Positions 38,109-50,978 of a stretch of DNA of 64,000 nt are shown here, piece by piece; position 1 is the first letter of the stretch; each line of letters starts with the position of its first letter. A model generated the notes under the pieces. It ran no database searches and was not told the DNA's origin. It saw only the letters and a list, made by a program, of their open reading frames with translations. The translations under genes were made by a program, and so were the position numbers. The stretch comes from Pseudomonas monteilii (lineage in GTDB: Bacteria; Pseudomonadota; Gammaproteobacteria; Pseudomonadales; Pseudomonadaceae), in assembly GCA_001534745.1 (NCBI GenBank), contig CP013997.1:4216001-4280000 (forward strand). Direction: 5' to 3'.

Positions 38109-39347
38109 ATGCTCGAACTTGTCGCTGCGTTTATCTGCCTGACCACCCTCCTCACCTACGTCAATTACCGGTTCATCGGCCTGCCGCCTGCCATCGGCGT
38201 GATGGTCACGGCGCTGCTGTTCTCTCTGTGTCTGCAAGGGCTTAGCCTGATCGGCTACCCAGGACTCGAGGAACGCGTCGAAGGCCTGATGAACCAGATC
38301 GACTTCAATGACCTGCTGATGCACTGGATGCTGGCCTTCCTGCTGTTCGCCGGCGCCCTGCACGTGAACCTGACGGACCTGCGCAGCTATCGCTGGCCGA
38401 TCGGCCTGCTGGCCACGGTCGGCGTGCTGATCGCCACGGTGGTGATCGGTTACCTGGCGCATTGGGTCTTCGCCCTGTTCGGCTGGCACGTCAGCCTGAT
38501 CTACTGCCTGCTGTTCGGCGCGCTGATCTCGCCCACCGACCCGATCGCCGTGCTCGGCGCCCTGCGGACCGCCAATGCCTCCAAACCGTTGAAGACCACC
38601 ATCGTCGGCGAGTCGCTGTTCAACGATGGCACGGCGGTGGTGGTGTTCACCGTGCTGCTGGGCATCATCGAACTGGGCGAGACGCCGAGCATGGCCGACA
38701 CCGCACTGCTGTTCGTCCGCGAGGCGATCGGCGGGATCGCCTTCGGTGGCGTGCTGGGCTATGTCACCTACCGCATGATCAAGAGCGTGGAGCAGTACCA
38801 GGTCGAGGTCATGCTCACCCTGGCGCTGGTCATTGGCGGTTCGGCGATGTGCTACGAACTGCACGTGTCGGCACCGATCGCCATGGTGGTAGCGGGGTTG
38901 ATCATCGGTAACCTGGGCCGCAACCTGGCGATGAACGACATGACCCGGCGCTACATGGATGGCTTCTGGGAACTGATCGACGACATGCTCAATGCGCTGC
39001 TGTTCGCGCTGATCGGTCTGGAGCTGCTGCTGCTGCCGTTCAACTGGCTGCACGTGGCGGCGGCGAGTGTCCTGGCCGTGGCCATCCTGCTTTCGCGCAT
39101 GCTCACCGTGGCACCGGCGATCCTGCTGCTGCGCCGCTGGCGCAGCGTGCCCCAGGGCACCATCCGCGTGCTCACCTGGGGCGGCCTGCGCGGTGGGGTG
39201 TCGGTGGCACTGGCGCTGTCGTTGCCGATGGGCGAGGAACGCGACCTGCTGCTGAGCATCACCTACATCGTGGTGCTGTCGTCGATCCTGGTGCAGGGGT
39301 TGTCGATCGGTCGCGTGGTGCGTGGAGTGACGCGCCAGCCTGAATGA
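38109..39347 (+). CDS. CPA1-family Na+(K+)/H+ antiporter (412 aa)
   Basis: A polytopic inner-membrane cation/proton exchanger. The motif LFGALISPTDPIAVLGALR (SPTDP ion site) and VGESLFNDGTAVVVFTVLL (FND) are hallmarks of NhaP/NHE-type CPA1 transporters, and RVLTWGGLRGGVSVALALSLP is the conserved C-terminal helix. Ion preference cannot be read. There is no long cytoplasmic regulatory tail. The ATG at 38109 begins the first helix and has AGGA upstream; 38082 is an alternative nine codons earlier. Confidence 0.9.
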   Translation: MLELVAAFICLTTLLTYVNYRFIGLPPAIGVMVTALLFSLCLQGLSLIGYPGLEERVEGLMNQIDFNDLLMHWMLAFLLFAGALHVNLTDLRSYRWPIGLLATVGVLIATVVIGYLAHWVFALFGWHVSLIYCLLFGALISPTDPIAVLGALRTANASKPLKTTIVGESLFNDGTAVVVFTVLLGIIELGETPSMADTALLFVREAIGGIAFGGVLGYVTYRMIKSVEQYQVEVMLTLALVIGGSAMCYELHVSAPIAMVVAGLIIGNLGRNLAMNDMTRRYMDGFWELIDDMLNALLFALIGLELLLLPFNWLHVAAASVLAVAILLSRMLTVAPAILLLRRWRSVPQGTIRVLTWGGLRGGVSVALALSLPMGEERDLLLSITYIVVLSSILVQGLSIGRVVRGVTRQPE

Positions 39348-39354
39348 AGGAAGC

Positions 39355-39392
39355 GGATGCCTGTTCATGCCCCGACGGGACGCCAGGCATCC
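39355..39392 (+). terminator. Possible terminator hairpin after the antiporter gene
   Basis: GGATGCCTG and CAGGCATCC are perfect 9-bp arms with a 20-base loop starting 7 bp after the stop. There is no T-run, so it may be an mRNA-stabilising hairpin instead. Confidence 0.35.
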
Positions 39393-39627
39393 ACCGCTCG
39401 TTCCGTCTGCGCCTGCATCGCGGGCAAGCCCGCTCCCACAAGCTGCTTGCGCAGTGATGCCTATATTGATGCTGCAGAGGTCTGTGTGGGAGCTGGCTTG
39501 CCAGCGATAGGGCCCTGCCAGGCGCCGCCTGCGTCGCAGGTAAGCCCGCACATCAGCCCATGCGGTCGGGCATGTGAGCTGGTCTAATGGCCCCGGACAC
39601 CTCAATAGGTGAAAATACCCCTACTGA

Positions 39628-40784
<1,157 letters not shown>

Positions 40785-41278
40785 AAATCACCGATCAAGG
40801 TGTCCGGAAAAAGTTGACCACCGCAATGTACCCAGTAGAAAAAGACAGTTGCTCCCACAAGCTGCTTGCGCAGTGATGCCTGTATTGATGCTGCAGAGGT
40901 CTGTGTGGGAGCTGGCTTGCCAGCGATAGGGTCCTGCCAGGCGCCGCATGCGTCGCGGGTAAGCCCACACAACATCAGCCCATGCGGTCGGGCATTTACC
41001 AAGTAGAAAAGACGTTGCTCCCACAAGCTGCTTGCGCAGCCATGCCTAGACCGGCGGCTGCAGAGATCTGGGTGGGAGCTGGCTTGCCAGCGATAGGGCC
41101 CTGCCAGGCGCCGCATGCGGTTGGGCATGTACCGAGTAGATAAGACAGTTGCCCCCACATGGGGCAACGGCGTTCTGGCCAGTCAGCGCCGTGCTATCGC
41201 TCCGTCCTGCACCGCAGCAAGACCGCCCGTCCCGAGCCTTGCGGGCTTGCCTGCGATAGCGTCCGGCCCATCACCGCC

Positions 41279-43380
<2,102 letters not shown>

Positions 43381-43392
43381 GGCGTTGCGGTT

Positions 43393-43525
43393 GAGGGAGA
43401 GGTGAGCTGCAAGCTGCAAGCTTCGATTACAGCGCTTGCTACTTTGCTCACCTCCCTCAGACGCCGCATTCTGCTCCTACTTGTAGCTTGTAGCTTGTAG
43501 CTCCCCTACTCGTAGCTTGCAGCTA
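43393..43525 (+). repeat. Inverted repeat and heptamer tracts between ahcY and metF
   Basis: Arms GAGGGAGAGGTGAGC (43393-43407) and GCTCACCTCCCTC (43445-43457) pair with a two-base bulge. Inside and after it are AGCTGCA AGCTGCA AGCTT (43405-43423) and, in the other orientation, three GTAGCTT units (about 43482-43503) and GTAGCTTGCAGCTAG (43511-43525). It fills nearly all of the 156-bp gap. Confidence 0.7.
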
Positions 43526-43536
43526 GAGGAAGACCC

Positions 43537-44382
43537 ATGTCAGAAAAACGCAGTTACAGCTTCGAGTTCTTCCCCACCAAGACCGAAGCCGGCCATGAAA
43601 AACTGATGGGCGTCGCCCGCCAGCTGGCCACGCTGAACCCTGAATTCTTCTCCTGCACCTATGGTGCCGGTGGCTCCACCCGTGACCGTACCCTCAACAC
43701 CGTGTTGCAACTGGAACACGAAGTGAAGATCCCGGCCGCGCCCCACCTGTCCTGCGTGGGCGACAGCAAGGCCGAATTGCGCGCCCTGCTCGAGCAGTAC
43801 CAGCAGGCCGGCATCCAGCGCATCGTCGCCCTGCGCGGCGACCTGCCATCGGGCATGGGCATGTCGTACGGCGAACTGCGCTACGCCAGCGACCTGGTGG
43901 AATTCATTCGCCAGGAAACCGGTGATCACTTCCGTCTGGAAGTGGCGGCCTACCCGGAGATGCACCCGCAGGCCCGCGACTTCGAAAGCGACCTGAACAA
44001 CTTCGTGCGCAAGGTCAAGGCCGGAGCCGACAGCGCGATCACCCAGTACTTCTTCAACGCCGACAGCTACTTCCATTTCGTCGAGCGCGTGCAGAAGATG
44101 GGCGTGGACATTCCACTGATCCCGGGCATCATGCCGATCACCAACTACAGCAAGCTGGCACGCTTCTCCGACGCGTGCGGTGCCGACATCCCGCGCTGGA
44201 TTCGCAAGCAGCTCGAAGCCTATGGCGACGACGTGCGCAGCATCCAGGCCTTCGGCGAAGAGGTGATCACACGCATGTGCGAACAGCTGCTCGCAGGCGG
44301 TGCGCCGGGCTTGCACTTCTATACGCTCAACCAGGCCGAGGCCAGCACGGCCATCTGGAACAACCTGCAGTTGCCGCGTTGA
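43537..44382 (+). CDS. metF: 5,10-methylenetetrahydrofolate reductase (281 aa)
   Basis: FAD enzyme that makes 5-methyltetrahydrofolate for methionine synthesis from homocysteine. SFEFFPTKTEAGHEKL at the N-terminus contains the catalytic Glu, SCTYGAGGSTRDRTL the FAD/folate site, RIVALRGDLPSG the next signature, and QYFFNADSYFHFVERVQKMGVDIPLIPGIMPI the C-terminal half. Normal length. AGAGGAA precedes the ATG. It follows ahcY, which supplies the homocysteine, so the two act in one cycle even if transcribed separately. Confidence 0.96.
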   Translation: MSEKRSYSFEFFPTKTEAGHEKLMGVARQLATLNPEFFSCTYGAGGSTRDRTLNTVLQLEHEVKIPAAPHLSCVGDSKAELRALLEQYQQAGIQRIVALRGDLPSGMGMSYGELRYASDLVEFIRQETGDHFRLEVAAYPEMHPQARDFESDLNNFVRKVKAGADSAITQYFFNADSYFHFVERVQKMGVDIPLIPGIMPITNYSKLARFSDACGADIPRWIRKQLEAYGDDVRSIQAFGEEVITRMCEQLLAGGAPGLHFYTLNQAEASTAIWNNLQLPR

Positions 44383-44479
44383 GCCGCTCGTCGCGTTCGC
44401 CTCTGGCCGAACGTGACGGGCTGCACGTCTTGACGCCATTGCTCTGGTTCTCGTCGACCATCCGTCGTACTCTGCCGCG

Positions 44480-45259
44480 ATGCCACACTTCGCACGTCTT
44501 CTCTGGATTGCCCTGCTCGTTCTGCTGAGTACGGTCGCCCACGCCGAGCGCGTGCGCATCGTCAGCGACGATTGGGCGCCCTATGTCCATTTGCAGGCCG
44601 GCCAGCCAGCAGGCGTCCACCAACGTCTCGTGACCGAGGTCTTCCGTCGTCTCGGCATCGAGGTGGACTGGCAGTTCATGCCGTGGCGCCGTTGCCTGGC
44701 CATGGTCGAGCAAGGTCAGGCCGATGGCATACTGGACGTGCTCAGGACGCCAGCGCGTGAGCGCTACCTGGTGTATGCGCCCGAGCCGCTTTCACAGGTC
44801 GAATTCGTCCTGTTCCAGTCGCGCGAGCGCCCTCATCCGGCGCAGCGCCTGGAAGACCTCGCCGGACTCTCGATCGGAACCTCGCCCGACTATGACTATG
44901 GCGAGGCCTTCAACACCTCCACGCTCTTTCGCCGGGAAACGGCGCAGACCCACGAAGCCAATTTTGGCAAATTGTTGCGCGGACGCATCGACATGCTGGT
45001 CACGGACCGCCGTGTCGGGCACTATCTGATCCAGCAGATGGGCATCGCCGACTCGGTCGAGATGTTGCCCCTGCTGATCCACCGTCGTCCCCAGTACCTG
45101 GCATTGGGGCGTCGGCCCGGCGCTGAACGATTGGCGCAGCGGTTTGCCGAAGCGTTGCAGCGCGTGCGGCAGGAGCCTGGTTTCCAGGCACTCGAACTGC
45201 CCGAGTATGCCCATGCGCTTCCTGGTGCCATTGAGCAGCAGGACAGCGGCACACCCTGA
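44480..45259 (+). CDS. Periplasmic substrate-binding protein, SBP_bac_3 family (259 aa)
   Basis: A signal peptide (HFARLLWIALLVLLSTVAHA) precedes a type II periplasmic-binding fold: RVRIVSDDWAPYVHL, a hinge motif FMPWRRCLAMVEQGQADGILDVLRTPARERY, and LEDLAGLSIGTSPDYDYGEAF. This matches the amino-acid/extracellular solute-binding family 3. There is no ABC permease or ATPase gene nearby, so it is an orphan: it may feed a distant transporter or act as a sensor or detached domain. Ligand unknown. No strong ribosome site is seen before the ATG. Confidence 0.82.
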   Translation: MPHFARLLWIALLVLLSTVAHAERVRIVSDDWAPYVHLQAGQPAGVHQRLVTEVFRRLGIEVDWQFMPWRRCLAMVEQGQADGILDVLRTPARERYLVYAPEPLSQVEFVLFQSRERPHPAQRLEDLAGLSIGTSPDYDYGEAFNTSTLFRRETAQTHEANFGKLLRGRIDMLVTDRRVGHYLIQQMGIADSVEMLPLLIHRRPQYLALGRRPGAERLAQRFAEALQRVRQEPGFQALELPEYAHALPGAIEQQDSGTP

Positions 45260-45479
45260 ATGCTCTGTTATACTCCGACCTTCCCGCCTAGGCTCACGCC
45301 CGGACGCTCGGTCTTGCAACAGGCATTCGAACGGCAGTGACACGCCACTCGCGTCGTCGCGCCACCCTTGATTGCATCGAAAGATCCAGCTGTACCGGAC
45401 GCGATCGCATCCCTCGATGCCCATCGCGCCAGGCACGATCATCCCATAGGGCTCAGCCCCCACTAGAACAGGATTGCCC

Positions 45480-47375
45480 ATGTCCTTCGCCTCCCTCGGT
45501 CTCTCCGAGGCTCTAGTCCGCGCTATCGAGGCTGCGGGCTACACCCAGCCGACCCCCGTGCAACAGCGGGCGATTCCCGCCGTGTTGCAAGGCCGTGACC
45601 TGATGGTCGCCGCCCAGACAGGGACAGGTAAGACCGGCGGCTTCGCCCTGCCGATTCTCGAGCGCCTGTTCCCGGAGGGTCATCCGGACAAATCGCAACG
45701 TCACGGCCCGCGCCAGCCGCGCGTGCTGGTCCTGACACCGACCCGCGAACTCGCGGCGCAGGTGCATGACAGCTTCAAGCTCTACGCCCGCGACCTCAAG
45801 TTCGTCAGCGCCTGCATCTTCGGCGGTGTCGGCATGAACCCGCAGGTGCAAGCCATGGCCAAGGGCGTGGACGTGCTGGTCGCCTGTCCGGGCCGCCTGC
45901 TCGACCTGGCCGGCCAAGGCAGCGTCGACCTCTCGCGCGTCGAGATCCTGGTGCTCGACGAAGCCGACCGCATGCTCGACATGGGCTTCATCCATGACGT
46001 GAAGAAGGTCCTGGCCCGCCTCCCGGCCAAGCGTCAGAACCTGCTGTTCTCGGCGACCTTCTCCAAGGACATCACCGAGCTGGCCGACAAGCTGCTGCAC
46101 AACCCCGAGCGCATCGAAGTCACCCCGCCGAACACCACGGTCGAGCGCATCGAGCAGCGGGTCTACCGCCTGGCCTCCAGCCACAAGCGCGCTCTGCTGG
46201 CGCACCTGATCACCCTGGGTGCCTGGGAACAGGTGCTGGTGTTCACCCGCACCAAGCACGGCGCCAACCGCCTGGCCGAATACCTCGAGAAGCACGGCCT
46301 GACCGCCGCGGCGATCCACGGCAACAAGAGCCAGAACGCGCGTACCAAGGCGCTGGCCGACTTCAAGGCCAACAGCGTACGTGTCCTGGTCGCCACCGAC
46401 ATCGCCGCACGCGGCCTGGACATCGACCAGCTGCCCCACGTGGTGAACTTCGAGCTGCCGAACGTCGAGGAAGACTACGTGCACCGTATCGGCCGTACCG
46501 GTCGTGCGGGGCGTTCTGGTGAGGCCATCTCGTTGGTGGCACCGGACGAAGAGAAGCTGCTCAAGAGCATCGAGCGCGTCACCCGCCAGCGCATCCCCGA
46601 TGGCGACTGGATGGGCTTCGATGCCAGCCAGGTCGAAGCCGAGAAGCCGGAAGTCCGTGAACGCCAGCCGCAAGGCCGTGGCGGGCGCAACCAGCCGCGC
46701 AGCGACGATGCCGGCGGGCGCAAGGACAAAGGCAAGGACAAGGGCAAGGCGCGCCAGGGCACTGCCAAGACGTCGAGCGAGAAGACCGACAGGACCGAGC
46801 GCAGCGACAAGCCTGCGGCCGAGGGTCGTCCAGCCCGCAAGCCGCGTGACAACAAGCCGCGCCAGCCAGCGTCCGGCAAGCCGCAGGACAGCGCCCCTGC
46901 CGCCCGGGCCGACCGCGATCCGGAAGTCTTCCTGGACGACGATGTCGACAACTTCGGCAACCGCGCCGATTACGTCAGCCCTTACCAGAACCGCAACCAG
47001 GGCCGTAACCGCGGTAAATCCGGTGGCGGTCAGGGCCAGGGGCAAGGCGCACCGCGCACGCCCGCAGGCGGTCAGGGTCGTGGAACGAGCGCCCCTCGCA
47101 GCGGCGGTGGTGGTGCGAACAGCGGCGACAAGCGTCCGCGCAACAACGGTGGCGCGCGTCGTGACAACGCCCAGGGGCGCAATCGACCTGCCGGTGGCCG
47201 TGACGACCTGAACCGGCAGGAGCCGGCGGTCCGCAGCCCACGTGAGTCGCAGAACCAGCCCGTGATCATCCGCAAGGAATCCAAGCTCGACCGTTACCCG
47301 ACGCCCGAGCAGCTGGATGACGCCCCAGGGCGTCCACGGGGTGAGCGTCCGGCTCTGCTGACCCGCAAGGGCTGA
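45480..47375 (+). CDS. rhlE: DEAD-box RNA helicase RhlE with long basic low-complexity tail (631 aa)
   Basis: ATP-dependent RNA helicase. The core (to ~residue 375) has [47 protein letters not shown] and [10 protein letters not shown]. From ~390 to the end a Lys/Arg/Gly/Pro/Gln-rich tail follows ([36 protein letters not shown]), predicted disordered and RNA-binding; it accounts for about 38 percent of the protein. Compared with DbpA at 15515 it lacks the RRM-like domain. The ATG at 45480 follows AGGA; an ATG two codons upstream is an alternative. A possible TATACT -10 box lies at 45269. Confidence 0.92.
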   Translation: MSFASLGLSEALVRAIEAAGYTQPTPVQQRAIPAVLQGRDLMVAAQTGTGKTGGFALPILERLFPEGHPDKSQRHGPRQPRVLVLTPTRELAAQVHDSFKLYARDLKFVSACIFGGVGMNPQVQAMAKGVDVLVACPGRLLDLAGQGSVDLSRVEILVLDEADRMLDMGFIHDVKKVLARLPAKRQNLLFSATFSKDITELADKLLHNPERIEVTPPNTTVERIEQRVYRLASSHKRALLAHLITLGAWEQVLVFTRTKHGANRLAEYLEKHGLTAAAIHGNKSQNARTKALADFKANSVRVLVATDIAARGLDIDQLPHVVNFELPNVEEDYVHRIGRTGRAGRSGEAISLVAPDEEKLLKSIERVTRQRIPDGDWMGFDASQVEAEKPEVRERQPQGRGGRNQPRSDDAGGRKDKGKDKGKARQGTAKTSSEKTDRTERSDKPAAEGRPARKPRDNKPRQPASGKPQDSAPAARADRDPEVFLDDDVDNFGNRADYVSPYQNRNQGRNRGKSGGGQGQGQGAPRTPAGGQGRGTSAPRSGGGGANSGDKRPRNNGGARRDNAQGRNRPAGGRDDLNRQEPAVRSPRESQNQPVIIRKESKLDRYPTPEQLDDAPGRPRGERPALLTRKG

Positions 47376-47421
47376 GCAGACCCTGCCGGCCCTGCTGGGG
47401 CCGGCGAACGGACGCGCAACG

Positions 47422-47455
47422 AAAAGGCCAGGGGGCTCGCGCCCACTGGCCTTTC
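47422..47455 (+). terminator. Rho-independent terminator after rhlE
   Basis: AAAGGCCAG and CTGGCCTTT form a 9-bp stem whose right arm ends in TTT. A second palindrome, GCCGGCC...GGCCGGC, lies just upstream (about 47386-47405). On the minus strand the hairpin is followed by TTTTC and may also serve yceI (stop at 47502). Confidence 0.75.
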
Positions 47456-47501
47456 GTGTGTCTGGCGTCAGGCGCTGGCAGCAGCGCGCCCTTCGTTCAG
47501 G

Positions 47502-48086
47502 TCACTTCTGCTTCACGCCTTCCAGGCTGATGTCCAGGTCGAGCGTCTGGGACGTCGGGCCCAGCTTTGTGACTTCAATGCCGAAATCGCTCAGTTTCAG
47601 CGTGGTCGTGGCGTTGAAGCCTGCACGCTCACCACCCCATGGGTCCTTGCCTTCACCGTTGAACACGGCCTTGAAGGTCACCGGCTTGGTCACACCGTGC
47701 AGTGTCAGGTCGCCGGTCACGTCGGCGGTCTTGTCACCGGTCGATTTGACGGCGGTCGAGACGAACTTCGCGTCCGGGTACTTCTTCACATCCAGGAAAT
47801 CGGCACTGGCGATGTGCTTGTCACGCTCGGCATGGTTGGACCACAGGCTGGCCGTCTTCAGGTCGACGCTGATCTTGCTCGCCTCGGGCTTGGCGCTGTC
47901 CCAGCTGAACGAGCCGCCGAAGTCCTTGAACGTGCCGTGGATGAAGCTGTAGCCCAGGTGGCTGATCTTCCAGTCGACGAAGGCATGCTGGCCTTCCTTG
48001 TCGATCGTGTAATCGGCGGCCATGGCTTGACCGGCGGTGAACAGGGCGGTGCCAAGCGCCAGTGCAGCAAACGTCTTCTTCAACAT
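47502..48086 (-). CDS. yceI: YceI-family periplasmic lipid-binding protein (194 aa)
   Basis: A signal peptide ([22 protein letters not shown]) is followed by the YceI lipocalin-like barrel: [42 protein letters not shown], and [12 protein letters not shown]. Members bind polyisoprenoid or amphiphilic ligands in the periplasm. The start at 48086 opens the signal peptide, with GAGG upstream. The cytochrome b561 gene lies 35 bp upstream on the same strand; this yceI-cytb561 pair is common in proteobacteria and hints at a shared quinone- or isoprenoid-related role. Confidence 0.92.
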   Translation of the reverse strand: MLKKTFAALALGTALFTAGQAMAADYTIDKEGQHAFVDWKISHLGYSFIHGTFKDFGGSFSWDSAKPEASKISVDLKTASLWSNHAERDKHIASADFLDVKKYPDAKFVSTAVKSTGDKTADVTGDLTLHGVTKPVTFKAVFNGEGKDPWGGERAGFNATTTLKLSDFGIEVTKLGPTSQTLDLDISLEGVKQK

Positions 48087-48121
48087 CCTCAGGTCCTTCC
48101 TTTGCAAGTGTGGGTTGAGCA

Positions 48122-48673
48122 TCAAGCCTTGCGGCCGAGCATACGAAGCAAGGTCGCATCCCGGTCGATGAAATGATGTTTGAGTGCAGCCAGCCCATGC
48201 AGGCCAGCGAAGATCACCAGGCCCCAGGCCAGGTAAAGGTGAACGGTACCCGCCGTGTCGGCCTGGTCGGGCAGGTTGCTGACCAGTGCCGGCACCTCGA
48301 ACAGGCCGAACACTGGGATGCCGACGCCATCGGCGGTGGAAATCAGGTAACCGGCCAGCATGACCGCGAACAGCCCCAGGTACAGCGCCAGGTGCCCGGC
48401 CTTGGCCGCGACACGGGTAAAGCCGCCGTGGCTGGGCAGTGCCGGCGGGGGCGGGCTGAGAAAGCGCCACACCACTCGCACCAGCATGACGGCCAGCAGG
48501 GTCAGGCCAATGCTCTTGTGCAGGTCAGGCCCCGCCTTGCGCCAAGGATCGTAATAGTCCAGATCGACCATCCACAGACCCAGTGCGAACAGGCTGAACA
48601 CCGTGAGCGCTACGCTCCAGTGCAGCACGATGCTGATCCAACCATACCGAGAAGGTGTATTACGCAGTTGCAT
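48122..48673 (-). CDS. Cytochrome b561 (183 aa)
   Basis: A four-helix membrane di-haem cytochrome of the bacterial CybB type. Haem-ligand His candidates are in [17 protein letters not shown] (TM1), [21 protein letters not shown] (TM2), [19 protein letters not shown] (TM3) and [16 protein letters not shown] (TM4 end). It would pass electrons from quinol in the inner membrane. Probably co-transcribed with yceI. The ATG at 48673 follows GGAA; the 195-bp gap to the amine oxidase gene contains a terminator and no gene. Confidence 0.9.
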   Translation of the reverse strand: MQLRNTPSRYGWISIVLHWSVALTVFSLFALGLWMVDLDYYDPWRKAGPDLHKSIGLTLLAVMLVRVVWRFLSPPPPALPSHGGFTRVAAKAGHLALYLGLFAVMLAGYLISTADGVGIPVFGLFEVPALVSNLPDQADTAGTVHLYLAWGLVIFAGLHGLAALKHHFIDRDATLLRMLGRKA

Positions 48674-48828
48674 GGGGGCGAGTTCCTGTAAGCGCTGTGC
48701 ACAGACTACCGTTTAATAGATCGAATGAAAGCGGAAAAACCTGCTTCAAATGATCGACATTCACGATGATGAGTCTCGTCACCGGCTGTTAAGGAAACGT
48801 TAACGATAGCCTTTGCGTGAGTCGATGC

Positions 48829-48861
48829 AACAAGGGCGCTGAGGTTTTCAGCGCCTTTGTC
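48829..48861 (-). terminator. Terminator after the amine oxidase gene
   Basis: GGGCGCTGA and TCAGCGCC form an 8-10 bp stem with a short TTTT-containing loop, starting 9 bp beyond the amine oxidase stop on the minus strand. The tail is CTTGTTG, only moderately T-rich. Confidence 0.55.
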
Positions 48862-48869
48862 CTGGGGAA

Positions 48870-50777
48870 TCAGTTCACCGGAGCGGGTGAACCCTTGCTG
48901 GGCGGGGTGTGCTTCGTGGGTTTGGCCGGCGCCTTGTGGGTCGCTGGCGCGGTCGCCTTGTGCGGGGCAGGATGCTTGGCCGGCGCGGTCTTGGCCGGCG
49001 TCTTCACATGACTTGGCGCGGCTTTGCCAGAGGCTGCCTTGGGGGCTGCAACGGCAGGCGCGGGCGTCTGGACAGCAGGCGCCGGGGCGCTCGCGGGCGA
49101 CTCGACCTTGGTCTCGGGCACAACAGGTGCCGGTTCAGGCGTTGGTGCAGGCGCCGGCGCCGGGGTCGTCCCGCCCCAGTGGAACAGACGCTTGAAGAAG
49201 CCGGGCTTCTCCGGCTGGGCGTCAGCGGCCTTGCCGGACGCTGCCGGTGCAGGGGTAGGCTGGACCGTTTTCGGTGTCTGGGAAGACGTGCCCCAACCGC
49301 CGAACAGTTTGGAGAAGAATCCACCCTCGCCTTGCGCAGCCGATGCCTTGGCCGCGCCAGCAGCGGCAGCCGCGGCGACCGGTGCGGCCTTGACCGGGTC
49401 GAAGGACTTGCCCGCCGCCAGGTCCTGTACCTGGCTGGCGGCGCGCTGGCCACTGCGCAGCGCGCCTTCCAGCGTGCCTGGGTACAGCGCATCGGTGTGC
49501 TCACCGGCAAAAGCGATACGCTGCACCGGGCGCTCCCACAGTCGCCAGTACTTGCTGATCTGCCCAGGCCCGTAGGCCAGGTAGGCACCGGCGGTGTTGG
49601 CGTCGGTACTGTAGCGACGCACTTCGTAGCCGCTGAACGCACCGCGCGCCTGCGGGTAGAAGGCGTGGAAGCGAATCAGCACCTGGTCGACCATCTGCTT
49701 GTCGCCGAAGGCCTGCAGCAGGCGTGCGTTGTCGCCCGACAGGTTGATGACCACGTTCGCACCGCCCTTGAGCGCCGGCTCGATCCAGAGCATGCCGAGC
49801 CCGGCGTTGCTGTAGATCTCGCCCGACATGCGCGCGCGACTTTCCCACACGGGTTTCTTGAACTTCAGCAGCAACTGGTCGCGCCAGCCGTAGTTGGTCG
49901 CCTTGATCGCCGACACGTGCTGGTTGTCCAGCCCGGGGGTGACCTGGATCTTGGCCAGCGCGCGCAGTGGCACGGCCATGACCACGTAGTCCGCCCGGTA
50001 GCCGACACCGCCGACCTTGACCGTGACGCCGTCCTTGTCCTGGTTGATCGAACTGACCGGCGAGGTGGTCTTGAGGGTCTTGATCTGCTTGACGAACGCC
50101 TGGGCCAGCACCGGGCTGCCGCCAGGCAGGCGCGACGCACGCAGGTCACGGTCATCGACACCGCGATACACCCGCGCCTGCTGGGCGAAGTACAGCAGCG
50201 ACAGGCGCGAAGGCTCGTCGTAGCGGGTGCGGATCTGCTGGTTGATCAACTGCCGCGCGGTGGCAGGCAGTTGCAGCTTGTCGAGCCAGCTGGACACGGT
50301 GATCTGGTCCAGGGCGAACAGGGTGCTGGTGGCCTTGGGGTCCAGGGGGTCGTCGATCGAGCGGGCCAGATCGTCCAGGGTCTTCTCGTAGCGCTTGATG
50401 GCCTCGGCCGTGGCCGGCTGCTTGACCGCCAGGTCGGCGCTGCTCACGTACTCGCCATCGATCAGGTAGCCTGGCGTGCGCACGAATTCCGGCGCCGGCA
50501 GGGTCTGCAGCTTGAACCGATCCAGGTAGTGGTTGAGCACCGGCTGGACCTTGTCCTTGCCGATCCACTCGCTGGTGGCCAGGCCCGAACGTCCACCCAC
50601 GCTGGGCTTGGCCTCGAGCACGGTCACCTGCCAGCCCTTGTCCTGCAGTTCGACGGCGGCGGCCAGGCCTGCCAGCCCGCCTCCGACCACGATCGCAGTC
50701 TTGTCCTGGGCCAGCGCAACGCTGCCCGACATGCCAATCACTAACAACGCGCACACGCGCAGCCAACCACCAGCCAT
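48870..50777 (-). CDS. FAD-dependent amine oxidase (NAD(P)-binding fold) with Ala/Pro/Lys-rich tail (635 aa)
   Basis: A signal sequence (AGGWLRVCALLVIGMSGSVALAQ) is followed by a Rossmann FAD motif AIVVGGGLAGLAAAVELQDKGWQVTVLEA and a C-terminal IAFAGEHTDALYPGTLEGALRSGQRAA, the monoamine oxidase-type flavin fold. From about residue 455 to 635 the protein is low-complexity (PAPAPAPTPEPAPV, KTAPAKHPAPHKATAPATHKA). Within it two similar aromatic motifs, FFSKLFGGWG and FFKRLFHWGG, are spaced by ~45 residues. The core is probably periplasmic, its amine substrate unknown. The tail could bind cell wall or partner proteins; this is inference. Confidence 0.85.
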   Translation of the reverse strand: MAGGWLRVCALLVIGMSGSVALAQDKTAIVVGGGLAGLAAAVELQDKGWQVTVLEAKPSVGGRSGLATSEWIGKDKVQPVLNHYLDRFKLQTLPAPEFVRTPGYLIDGEYVSSADLAVKQPATAEAIKRYEKTLDDLARSIDDPLDPKATSTLFALDQITVSSWLDKLQLPATARQLINQQIRTRYDEPSRLSLLYFAQQARVYRGVDDRDLRASRLPGGSPVLAQAFVKQIKTLKTTSPVSSINQDKDGVTVKVGGVGYRADYVVMAVPLRALAKIQVTPGLDNQHVSAIKATNYGWRDQLLLKFKKPVWESRARMSGEIYSNAGLGMLWIEPALKGGANVVINLSGDNARLLQAFGDKQMVDQVLIRFHAFYPQARGAFSGYEVRRYSTDANTAGAYLAYGPGQISKYWRLWERPVQRIAFAGEHTDALYPGTLEGALRSGQRAASQVQDLAAGKSFDPVKAAPVAAAAAAGAAKASAAQGEGGFFSKLFGGWGTSSQTPKTVQPTPAPAASGKAADAQPEKPGFFKRLFHWGGTTPAPAPAPTPEPAPVVPETKVESPASAPAPAVQTPAPAVAAPKAASGKAAPSHVKTPAKTAPAKHPAPHKATAPATHKAPAKPTKHTPPSKGSPAPVN

Positions 50778-50978
50778 CTTTGCTGAACTCCGGTTCAAGG
50801 GCGAGGAAGTCGAGGGCAGAACACCCTCTAGGGGAAGAGACTGGCGAAGAATACGCGAGGGCCATCATGCCTGCCAGCACGGCACGCATCCGATCGCGCG
50901 ATGATTGTGGGTTGTTCTGACGCGGCGCATTGCATAGGCTTGCCGCGCATGTCCGCGCCACCCGCCAGGAGAACGACC

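Noticed and set aside
44480..45259. Part of an ABC import operon
   Set aside because: No permease or ATPase gene lies nearby; neighbours are metF and rhlE.
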